NCBI GenBank assembly: GCA_949130485.1
Contig: OX422189.1
Coordinates: forward strand, 9,966,492 to 10,030,491
Direction of reading: 5' to 3'
DNA length: 64,000 nt
Source of the DNA: Agelas oroides
Lineage: Eukaryota; Porifera; Demospongiae; Agelasida; Agelasidae
Shown: one piece after another, positions 22,201 through 34,849 of the stretch
Position numbering within the stretch: the first letter of the stretch is position 1
Layout: each line of letters starts with the position of its first letter
Made by a program: the position numbers and the translations under genes
The notes under the pieces: generated by a model
The model's database searches: none
Told to the model about the DNA's origin: nothing
The model's input: only the letters and a program-made list of their open reading frames with translations

Positions 22201-25200
22201 GCTAAGTTGAAGTGAGTGGGAAAAAGAGGGAGGTTGATTATGTAAAGAGCTGGGAAGGGACGAACTGTGTATGGCGGTTGATGTCCACCTTATTTAAGCA
22301 GCCTTACCTGTGTAGCAGGGCATACCAACTTAGAGTTGCAGACTTACAGGTACGATAAAGGGTATCCCAGCAGCCCTATATACACACATGTAGCTGGTTG
22401 CTATTGTCTGGGAACGGTGCAGCTATTCTGATTGGTTGCTACCAGAGGCCACCCAATGGGTGTGGTGCATCACTTAAGTGATGGATTGGGTTTCAGTGGT
22501 GGATTGAGGTAATGGCTGTAGACCGTGGCAGTGCACCAGCCAGCCACACACACAGTGTTGTGTTGTGTACACTGCACTGTATTGTGCACAGTTAGTCATG
22601 TGTACATAGTCAACAGTGCATTAGACTCATGTACTCCTTACTGCTCCATTCTTCGCTCCATTCTTCCCTCTCTCCCTCCCTTCCTCTCCTCCCTCCCTTC
22701 CTCTCCTCCCTCCTTCTGACCCGCCCTCAATCCAACCCTCCTTCCTCCCTTCCTCTCCTCCCTCCTCTCCCCTCCTTCCTCCCTTCCTCTCCTCCCTCCT
22801 CTCCCCTCCTTCCTCCCTTCCCTCCTTCCTTCCTTCCCTCCCTCCCTCTCCTTCTCCTCCTTCCCACAGTCGCAACTTCCTCCAGCAGATCCCACCAGAG
22901 CTATGCAAGATGAACCTCACGTCTCTCAATCTTAGTAACAACAGACTGGTCTCCCTCCCCCTGGAGCTGGGCAAACTAGCGCTACTCAGACACCTGGTAC
23001 GCACCATATGCATTAGTACCCACTACTTTCAATGTGACAGTCCCATGTAGAAATCGAAGATTGTTCCGTCGCGTACTTCGATTGCATCGCTGTATTTGAA
23101 GCACCGTATCACTGAACTTCTGTTAAGGGTGGGGCTCATACGTGCTATCTATTGAGTCCACGAAGCGAGTACATCTATTTCTACCTGGGACTGCCACATG
23201 TGTTATGATCTCTGTTTCTTTTCACTTTCATCTTCCTCCTTCCATCTCCTCTCTCTCCTCCCCTCTTCTCCCTCTTCTTCCTCCTCTCCCTCTTAATTTC
23301 TTCCTTCCTCCCACCTCTCCCTCCTCCTCTCCCTCTTAATTTCTTCCTTCCTCCCTCCTCTCCCTCCTCCTCTCCTCTTCTATCCTCCTCCCGCTCCTCC
23401 TTCCTCAGGACCTAAGCTGCAACCTTTTGCCTGACCTCCCCAACTCCATCTGCCAACTCTCGTCATTACAACACCTTGACCTGCACAGAAATGAACTCAA
23501 AGACATCCCAGCAGGTGTATAGTAAACAACACTGGTACAATATGACATGTTCATCTTGTGACAGCTGGTTGTATCATGAATGTAATACGTGTTGTGTTAT
23601 TGTAGTAGATCATTACATGATGTCACATAACAAACATACCGAGGTTTTCCAGTGAATTGCACTCATAAGCATGTCAGTAGTTTGCAGTGGCAAGATATAT
23701 CATGGCTGGGGTGTAATCTTGATGGGAGAGGCAGTAACTTTATTTTGTATGCACATTCCTCCCCCAGACATTTGTGTGCTCCCACTGATGTATCTGGACA
23801 TCTCCTCCAACTTTCTCTGTCGCCTTCCCACCACCCTACGTCTCATTGTCAGCCTCTACACTCTGCGAGTTGCAGACAACCCCCTGGAGTCTCCACCCAC
23901 ACAGGTGAACGCCCGACTAGGGTAGCTTGCGTACATGTAGCTTTCCTCCCTCCTCCTCCTTCTCCTCCTCCTCCTCCTCCCCCTCTCTTCTCCTCCCTTC
24001 TCCTCCCTTCTCCTCCCTTCTCCTCTCCTCCCTTCTCCTCCCTTCTCCTCCCTTCTCCTCCCTTCTCCTCCCTTCTCCCCCGTTCTTCTTTCTCTTTTCT
24101 CCTCCTCCACCTCCTCAATCCTTCTATTCTCTTCTGCCCCCTCCTCCTCCCTTCACTACCTCCTCTTCCTCCTCCTCCTCCTTGCCTCCACTTTCCCTCC
24201 CTCACAGGTGTGTGTCCGAGGTCTCGTACACATATCCAAGTACCTGGAGAGCCTAGAGAAGCGAGGCAGTGACCCTCACCTCCTCTCCCTCTCTGCACGT
24301 GACGAGACCCTTCGTAGACGCAAGGAGCACTCCAACAAGAAATCCCAGTCTGCCAGACCGATGTCTGAAAGCACACCACTTCACAATGGGTAAGGAAACC
24401 GTCTTGTATTCGTGAGCTGATGAAATTATGAGCTCCCTCCCCTCACTCCCCCTCACTCCCTTTTCTCTTCCACCCCACCCCTTCCTCCTCCCTCCTCTAG
24501 TCGTGACCATCCATTGGATTTCTATCACGAGATGGTAAGTCTGGTCAACACAACTATTGGTGATGACCCCGCCATCTTCAAGGACCAGGTGAGTGGAGCA
24601 CATCCACAGGGGGAAGGAACAGAGGGCTTAGCCTAGTTCCCAGGCTTCCCCTGTTTTTGTCTTCTGTTTGCACTCACAATAATACACGGGAGGGAAGACC
24701 GGCAGAAAAAATAAACGGGGAAGGCCTGGGAGCATTCATCACGTGAGTGGATGCGGGGTGGACATGGGGGGGGGGGGGGGGGGGGGGGCTGATATTCAAA
24801 GCGAGTTTCTTACCGGTCAAGACGAGTAGTTTCGATCACACTAACGTCTGGAGTCTAAAACTGCGATACAGCGCTCAAACAGATGATCCAGTGTGTTGTT
24901 TTGACAGTTGGGCCCCTCCCCCCCTATGTCCACCTCGCGTCTACATGACGTCATTCACGTGATGAATGCTCCCGGGCCTTCCCCGTTCTTCCCCAGCCGT
25001 GTATTATTGTGAACGCAAACGGGGGAGGCCTGGGAACGAGGCTACAGAGGGCTCACATACACACAAAGTAGGATACGTATACTAACACACACACACCTCC
25101 ACACCCTCACACACCTCATACCCTCACACACACCTCCACACCCTCACACACACACCTCCACACCCTCACACACACCTCCACACCCTCACACACCTCCACA

Positions 25201-28200
25201 CCCTCACACACACCTCCACACCCTCACACACACACCTCCACACCCTCACACACATCTCCACACCCTCACACACATGTATCGTCACACAGGGAGAGATGAC
25301 CCCTACAGGAGCAAAGCACTGGAGTGTTGCTCAGTTCATGACCCCAGACAAGGTAACAGCCAGCCACCACGACTCTTCTCATGCCCAGACCCCACCCTCT
25401 CACAAGGAACTACACAATGTAGGCCTGATGATTGTTGAGTGCTTTCTTGGTGTGTGCCAAGTCAGCAGTATTAGTTACATGAGCTAGAGCTACATGTCAC
25501 AGTCCTATGTACATTATTCTGTCATGGCACAGTAGTATAGAACTTCTGTTGAAGTTACATGGCTTACGATGGAACCTCTCTTGAAGTACATCCCTGAAAT
25601 ATGGACACCTGGTTAATCTGGACACTTGACTGAGTCCCAACTTTATAGTTATTCTCCCCCTGAAATAAGGACACCTCACTAATCAGGACAATTATTTTTG
25701 GTCCCAAGGGTGTCCGTATCAGAGAGGTTCCACTGTAGACCCAGCAGGTAATCACAGCACGTATGAGTCCCCTTGCCTTTAACGGAAGCTCTGCACCTCA
25801 AATGCGGTAACATAATATACAACAGAATAATGTACCTCAGACTGCCACGCATGTATGTTATACGAATGAAAAAAATCATGACTGGCCATGGATACCCAGA
25901 CGCTCTTGCCCAGACGCTACCCTCTCATGCACTAATGCAGAAATCACACAAAGATACTTGACTCAGCATCTAAACACTCAATTGTCATTTCCTCATGAGA
26001 GGGTGGTGTCTGGGGCTAAGAGTGTGATGTAAGGACCTTAAGAGTGTTTCTACTGTATGCTTTCTATATACTCAAGAGCGCATAAGAACAGGCGGCTTGA
26101 GTAAGAGCATACAATTCTGAAACCAGTTGGAATTTACCACCAGTACTAAACATAGTTACACGTACTGCGCATGCTGCGTAACATAAGCCATTGTTGCTAA
26201 GCACGTGACTGGGTGTTCTATTTTTAGTACAGTTCAATAATTTTGACCAGACTATGGGCTTCTATATGGAGTTACACGCTCTTACTCGAGCTGCCCGTTC
26301 TTGTGCGCTCTTGATATATATGTACTATATAGTTATGCACATGCTTATCCCACCTCCATGTAGCCCCCCAGGATGACGGACCAGTCAAAGGAGGAGTACC
26401 GAGAGGCTGCCCACCGGCTATACATGGAGCAGGAGAGGCAGAAGAGAAAGCTACAGAAATTCAGATCCTCCTCTCCTCCCCCTTCCTCCACTAGCTACAC
26501 CACTCCACACTCCACACAGAGGTATATTTAACCTTGACATAGTGGGAGGGGGAATGAGGTGGTTTCGTACACCCCAAGATGCTGGTATATACATGTTCCT
26601 ATTTATCATGGGAACACATCTTGTCGTTTCATCTACCATCATTTCATCTACTATCAGAAAAGCATTCTTGATCGCCTGACATGAGGTCATGGTTCTGATT
26701 TGTGCTTTAACCCTTTAACTTCTAATGACGACTATACTTGTCATCCAACTTTGGCTGCATGCTTGAAAAGATCAGTAGTCTAAAAAGGACCTCGAGAGAA
26801 TATAATTCAATGGTTAAAGGGCTAATATATAGAAGAGCTTTTAAGGTTGCCAGCTTCTTTTGTCTTTCAGCATATTTAAATTAACCAGGCTAATATTACA
26901 CTTTTCATGTAAATGTGAGTGGTGCGCAGAAAACTAAGTTAGAGAACTGGGACAAACTAAGATCTACTGTTCTAGTTAATGATGGATCCCAGGAATACTG
27001 TCTTGGTATACTTGTTCTGGTTATCACACCCACCCACCACTAACACTTGGTTGGATGATAGCTGTACTGCAGTGCAGACATAGCATGGCTCTGGTAGATC
27101 CCCAGTGATAACCCTGACCCAGGAGTTGGTGAGGGGGAGGAAAACGTGGACTGCTCGGGATTGTTTTGCTGGGGAAGGGTGGGTACCCACAGTGAAGAAG
27201 AGGGAGCAGAAAAACGTTAGGGACCCTGCTGCGAGGAAACCAGTTTCGTAATCACCCCCTCCCACAGCTAGGAGATTTCCACTGAGGCTTGCAGCAGCGG
27301 ACTGTATCAGTGGGGTGTCAGGGAGTGTCTTCCAGACTGTCATGTCGCTAGCTGACTGGTGAGTAGGTGAGGTAGCTTTCTGAATGAGGGTGGTAAGAGA
27401 CACGTACAGGACTGTGGTTAGGTCTTTGTCATCAGTACCAACTCCTCCCAGTTGGTACCATGTGTCTGCAATGGTGACAGAGGTCATGCCCAAACAAGGT
27501 ACAGGTAGGGGGTCAGCAGTGTGCCACTGAGAGGTTTCACTGCTGTACACCTCCACAGTGGCACAGAGCACAACCTTGCCATCCCTGGCACCAGTGTACC
27601 CCCCACTGGCGACAATGGCAGACTGGGTAGTGGCAACTGTAAATTGAAGCCTAGCAGTTGGCATAGGTGTGAGGAACTCTCTGGGATTGTTCTTTGAAGC
27701 GATACACTTTACCAGTGATACCAACATGTGGTATCAACCCCCCAACTGTGATGTTTCTTTCAAACGATACATGTATCTGCTGCGAGGAAACCAGTTTCGT
27801 AATCACCCCCTCCCACAGCTAGGAGATTTCCACTGAGGCTTGCAGTTGGTGATGAGGTTTTCTTTGAACTGAGCCATGAAAAATGCAATCACTTTGAGGG
27901 GAGGGAGACGGCTCCACTCGTCCCTGGACGGGTCATACTGGAGGACCTGATTACACTCCTCCTTGCTACACTCACTGATTCCCCCTCCAATGTAGACCTT
28001 CTCCCCCATCACAACAGCCTGTGGTCCCACCATCCCCGCTGGCATATCTGCACACCTCTTCCACTGCAGCTTAGCCTGGGGGTGGAAGAGGTGGGGCTGG
28101 AAGGAAGAAACAATGTTAGTATATACAGCTGACTCCCAGTTTCTTGGTGTATACGTGAACACAGCAAGAAGTGCAATGGTAGAGCACATTTGTTAGGCTC

Positions 28201-29453
28201 TATTCAAACTGGTAACATATATACCTGTGTTTTTATGCCAGACTCAGTAATATGACTGGGCCGACTGTGTATGTGTCGTATGAGGCTTTGAAGTGATAGT
28301 CTCTCCACCTCTGCCCTCAGAGACTCAATTTCAGACTTTGACTCGATACATTTCTCAAACGTTTGAAGCATCTCAACTCGGTTGGTGAATTGCTGGGGGA
28401 ATGCAGACAAGATGGTGTTGACTTGATTGAGGAGGGTTGAAGCCTCAGGCCTCCGAGCTGGAGCATTGCTGAGGCACTGGTGAATCACAGCCATGAGAGG
28501 ATGGTCATTGCCAATCTCCTGGAGATACTCTGCCTTGCGCTCAACTTCAGAGGCAGGGATGATTGCATCTGGGTTTAGTGGATGAGGACGGAACACACCT
28601 CCAGGAAATGGCCACCTTCCACAGAGAATGTGGATGATCAGGACACCATAGGAGTAGATGTCAATTTTTGAAGTGTACTTGGGATGGTCCACCATTGCCT
28701 CTGGTGGCATGTAGCAGGGGGTGCCAGGAGCTTTGGTCTATGTCATCTGGGTCATTCGGGCGGGAGTCAGGTTGAGGATCTTTGCCACCCCCAGGTCCGA
28801 GAGTTTGGCATTCATGTTGGATGTGAGAAGCACATTATTAGCTGAGAGGTCACGGTGTATTATTGGTGGGGATCTCTCATGCAAGTAGCGCAGGCCCAGG
28901 GCCACATCACGCAGTATTCCATAGCTGATCATCTTAGGTAGGACACCATACTTCTCCAGACAGGCAGACAGAGTGGTGTGGAGGTACTCCATCACCAGTA
29001 TGGGGAGCTGGGAGCCCTGTTCATACCACACACCGAGGAACTGTACAATACACGGGTGGTGCAGTCCACCAAGGAGTTCACATTCTCCTGCAAATCGCTC
29101 CAACATGGCTGCCTTCTCACGGGGTGTGGCTGATTCAAACAAAATGCCATGGATCTTCTTGCCCACACATTTCAGACCATGATACTCAAGCTCTTTCACC
29201 ACTGCATACGACCCATGTCCCACCTCTCTACCTGTATCACGAACCCCATCAAGTTCAAACCATCTCAGAGCACCAGCTGCACCTCCTGTGGCCATCTCTG
29301 TGCTTCACAGAAATTGTCCAAAAACCAAAAGGGGTGGGTACACAAAACACTACCTGTTGTCATGGGATCAGTGAGTGTGGAATGCAGGAAGTGGTTATGA
29401 ATATAGTGTAAGGGCACAAGGGCAAATTACTTACAGTATTACATGCGCGCACG

Positions 29454-29538
<85 letters not shown>

Positions 29539-30433
29539 CTCCTCCCACTTTGGTACGCTACCAAAATCAGAAGGGTCCAAAGGAGAGGGGAAAGTCAGAG
29601 AAGGTATGCGACCCAAGGTTGTTGGGAGAAGTCTGCCCAACGAGAGGTACCCTCGTAGCGGGTCCTGGAACTCACACATGAGGATATCCAGTCCTGCGCT
29701 GCCCAGCAAGTACAGCACCCCGCCCCCCGAGCGAGCAAGGTGAGGAGGGAACAAGAAAAGTTGCTAATTCTAGTTCAGTAAAAGAACAGGCCATCTATAG
29801 CCTCGTTCCCAGGAAGCTGGGCGGGGCCTGGAAACGAGGCTAGGCCATCTATGTATGGGGCACCATAACGTACCTTGTAATGATGGCACCACAAAAACAA
29901 AACTATACATCAGGTTAGCCTTAGTACTGTAATAAAAACACCGCTATGTAGCTAAGTGGTGCTTCATTACATGCCAAGAACAACTTACCTGGTGCAATAC
30001 TTGTGGTGTTACTTGCCAGTGGTGCCGGTCTCATTGTGCAGGAGTGACCCTGATGAAGAGAGGGTGATGGAGGAAATGGGGGGAGAGGAACGTCAGAGGA
30101 CCAAGCAGGCAACGAGGGAGGCTGTCAGAGACTTTGTGGTGAGAATGAGGCGGAGGATAGTGAAGTTAACTGGCAATCATGTCCACTGGTTTACACTCTT
30201 ATACCATGTGCTTTGACCCCCTCCCCTAACACACATGCATCCTTTCCTCCCCCCTCACACACTCACACCCTCCACAGATCAAGCGGGCCTCCCACAGTGC
30301 CACTGACCTGCGTTCTACTTCCACTGAAGTGCCGCCTCAGCCCCCACCCAAGAAGAGACCAGTAAGGAGTAGTTTTGAGTAGAGGAATAATTGTGTGCAT
30401 TGTAGTGTATGATTCTAGCTACCTACCTACCTA

Positions 30434-30505
<72 letters not shown>

Positions 30506-33500
30506 CCGCCACTCAACACTGCACAACCATCAACACCAACCGACCACCACCAAACCCCTCGTAAGCTTCAACTGTTTTTCCCCAACCCCAGTGGTCACGA
30601 ATCCAGCGTCTAGAGTCCCCACACCCTCATCCACACTCTAGTTCTGAATATTTTTTGCTTTCTTATTCTCATTTTCATTTTCTCCGGCTTAGTGTATAAG
30701 GATGTAATGGTAGTTGTGTACTGTTCATCGCAGTTGATGACAAGCTGGAATTCGTAGAACGTGACGACATCATAGCATTAATTTTTGCTTTCATTCTTCT
30801 TGTGTGTGTGAGGCGGGTGACAAACTTTCATAAAGACTAGTCCATATTTAGAGCTAGAATCATGGAAGCTCAGCATTTGTAAGCTCACGGCTACATAGGA
30901 TCTTATACATACAGTGTATGTATGTTTTTCAACCACCAAATTTTCATTCAACTAGCCTTACAATTTATCAATCATTTCAAATTCTGAACTAGGAAAACAT
31001 ATTATATTTTGTACATCATTATACATATGTACATATTCTTGTATGGTAGGTTTGTTGGAAGTACTTGTACACTAGAGAATGAGGAGTGTTTGTTAACTCA
31101 GTTCCATTCCATTCCAGTGGTATGGAACTGGAAATGGTCACCAACAAGTTCCATTCCAATCTCGTGAATGTGTATGTTAGGTGAGTCCAAATGAGCTTGG
31201 AGCCTTTTCTGTAGCATGTGTCCAACCACTGGAGTTCTGGATGTTTTCAAAGGAGAAATCTAGTTACTGCTCGTTGGGAACAAACGAAGAACTTAATGCG
31301 TCCTTTCAGTCAGGCACCTCCCCTTGCAGACATTGATTTGACTAACATGATAAATGGTACCAGGTCTCCCACCATTTTAGCACACTGTAAGTGCTAAAAG
31401 AAGGTGGTAAGGCCGGGGGACAAAGCTGTATTGATCATTCCTCATTCTCTAGACACTACGCCACACCTGTGTATTGCTGTGTTTTCCTTGTGACAGTTTG
31501 TACAAATACATAACATATTGTATCTGCAGTTCCAATGCATCTTGCGTGGACCTAATAATGAATCCACTCAAATGGTGTGCATGTGTAGATAGAGCAATAA
31601 GCCATCTTACTATGCCAACAGTGCCATACACCATGAGCTGAACTAATCTCTCGGTACATTCAATCTACATCCAAAACGTGTACCAAAGTGTGTGTCTGTA
31701 ATGGTACTCGGACCATGTGCTGTGTCATACCATCGCCGCAAGAGCCATAAACATTATGTTGTGTACCAATCAGTTTGTGTGGGTCCCATAGAGATGCATT
31801 GGAACTGCCCATGTGTGGCGGGTATTGATTAGCATTCCATTGGTGTTACCATGGCGACACATACTGTGTGTAATGATGGAGTGGAGTGTATCCGAGAGAT
31901 TAGGTTCTGCCCCACATCTTCACAGTTGGCATAGGAAGCTGGTTGCATGGGCTTGCATGTCACAGCGCTCATCAGCTCCTGGTACAGTGTAGCTAGGTGT
32001 TATACTCTCAGAGGTGTTTTGGTGTTACTGTAGGCATTAGTGGGTGCACATGAAGAGCGATGTGCTGAGAGAGTGAAAAATGAGTTCATGGAGAAAATAA
32101 TCAGTCAGCTGGGATTTGAGCCCAAGACCTGAATGCTGTAAGTCGGACACTTACAACAAAGCCACCCCTAAGGATGTAGGAGTGGAAGATGAGCTACATT
32201 AGCAGCATTGCCTAGAGGCCTCAACCAAACTCTCTTCCTGACGTCTGAATTGGCTCTTTTGCTCCACCTTGTGTGTTGATGCTTGGATGGTAAAGAAGCT
32301 TGTCGGGTCTTTGCACTGTCAAAAGGAGTGACTTTCAGATGGTGCTAATGTCATTTATGGTACGTATGGTTGCTAGTCAGTGTGCCAGTGAAGCCTGAGA
32401 ATGTGGGTAAGGTGGTAGCTCTCAGAGAGCAATAGAGTGCGGCATATGTCAACACCAATGAACTGCGGGGCAGAGCCGTGTCCTCTTGTGTGGATACACT
32501 CCAAAACTGTGAGACTGTCACGTGATTGTCACATGCCCTCCTTCAAGGTGATGATGCAGTTAGCCCTGCCTCCTCCCGAGAAGGTAGCATCACACCTACC
32601 AATGAACCTCCACCCATGGAAGAGCCACTTGAAGAACCAATGACACCCAAGGTGGGCAGACCAGACAACTTTCTCAACTCTTAAGTCAGAGACGGGAAGG
32701 GAAGCTTTCGTAATATGGATGTAGAAGAATACGCATGTAGGTGTTTCACCCTAGCTGAGCCTTGTCAGAGCATCAGGTGTTTTTTACGCTGGTTCATTTG
32801 TGCCCAGATGACTGAAGCATTCAGTTACAACGCGGTTAAAAAAGTTTCTAATTTTAAGTTGGTATCAGAGTACCATATTTCTTTGATCAGATTCCGTGGC
32901 TACTATTTATTTCACTGCTTGCTTTTCTGCGGCCACTATTCGAGGGCAGTGTCTATTCGAAGAAATACGGTAGTTTCGTTCCCAGACTCTTGTCCCCAGC
33001 TCTCACTAGTATGGGTGGAAACTGGCTCAGACTGAAGTGATTTCAGCTCTTCTTGTTACACCAACAGGACAGCAACAAGCGTCTCTCATACTCCATGGAT
33101 GACCTGCTTGAAATGGGGGAGAGGGGAGGTGAGGGGGGAGGGAGGAGGGTAACATTCTCCTCCACAGACAACTTGGTCATCTCCCCCTCCCCAGACCACG
33201 ACATGAAACAATCATCACCTCCACCCCAGCAGGAGCAGCAGCAGCCGGAGAAGTGGGGGGCACAAGGTATGTGGATCAGACACTTGGGAAGCCTTACGGC
33301 ACGCCAGGTCCACTATGCAAAGAAATAAAGCGCTTTCCACTCCTATCGTAATCAAACCTTTTGAGCTCATGAAGAACCTGAGCAAGCCCCACACTAGCAA
33401 GTTAAACTACAGGGGTTGCCACACATGGTAAATGCACAGTTCAACTTGGACAATCAAACCGAAAGCTGCTGCCTTCTGTGTCCTGTAAGTAGCCTAGTTT

Positions 33501-34696
33501 GTCTACACAACTTTTAACCCTTTAGGGCCGATAGCGGATTTATCCGCGCAATTAACGTAGTACCGTTTTGTGGCTACTTACTCGGCAGCAATGTGCGACA
33601 AAGAACTGACATTATTGCTGGTAATTTGTTAGTGCTTCCACTCTCTGAAACTGTAGTAATAAGGGCGGGCTAAGGTGCTGAGCATCAGAGCAAGCAGCTG
33701 TTTCGACAGAGATAAGTGTCCAACAAGAATATCGCTCGAACGGTACAAGTAGGAAGGCTTATCTTGGCTTCGTTTTTCGCTTACCTGGAGGAACACTCCT
33801 GATGTGAGTTACTGTAACCCCATTCTCTTCAGCAGCAATGCTAACAGCGGCGGTGAACAAGAAAACAGATGGTTCTATCGAGCAGTGACTTGCACACTTA
33901 CCACATGGCTATCTCAATGATCGTCCCACCTCTTCCTGCCTAGGATAACAGTCATTACAAATAACTACCTGGACATACCCCCGAGGTTTGGACAAGCTCT
34001 AACTATATCACGTTGAGAAATTTTTCAAGATAAATATAGGCCCTAAAGAGTTAATTAAGTTAGGTAAAGTCAATGCTTAAGCTCTAGCTGCCTATGAAGC
34101 CTTAGCTAGCTAGGTGATTTTGCTCTGTATTGCTAGCTCTAGCCTCGTTCCCAGGCTCTCTGTGCCCATGCATGAGAGCCTGGGAAGAGGGACGTGGACT
34201 GAGGGACAGGGACAGGGACAGGCAAGGCTGTGCTTGGTCAGGCTTGCCCCAACAGTATTCTACATTTCCACTGTATGATTTATTACTAATTTACACACAC
34301 AACACAGTGGAACGTCATAAAGAAAGGTCAGTATCAGCGACAGACAGTACAGTGGTAATTGAAGACCTCGAGAACTCTCCTAGTCAGAAGAAGAGGCCTC
34401 TTTCAGCTGGTGAGCAGTTGTAAGGACTGAGAATACGCACATAACAGTTACCTTCCCCAGACGGAACAGCATGAGCCGGCTGAAGGGTGAATGCTGTTCC
34501 GTCTGGGGAATGTAACTTATTTGTTGGATGCTACCCCTAGCAACCCACTGCCACACCCATTACCACCTCCACCCATTCCACTTCGTGTTATTCAAGTTCA
34601 AAGATTTGGTTGCTAAGCAACATCCAACAAACTCGCATACTAGTTGCAATACTACAAACACACACAACACACACACACACAACACACACACACAAC

Positions 34697-34737
<41 letters not shown>

Positions 34738-34760
34738 ACACACACCACACGCACCACACG

Positions 34761-34796
<36 letters not shown>

Positions 34797-34814
34797 ACAC
34801 ACACCACACGCACG

Positions 34815-34849
<35 letters not shown>

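Noticed and set aside
25076-25275. CRISPR-like array
   Set aside because: Units are about 20 bp with no unique spacers; it is a CA-rich minisatellite in a eukaryotic intron.
29431-29754. - strand reading GGGVLYLLGSAGLDILMCEF
   Set aside because: The opposite strand is an in-phase LRCH exon (29539-29739) with consensus acceptor and donor that joins exons 9 and 11 perfectly.
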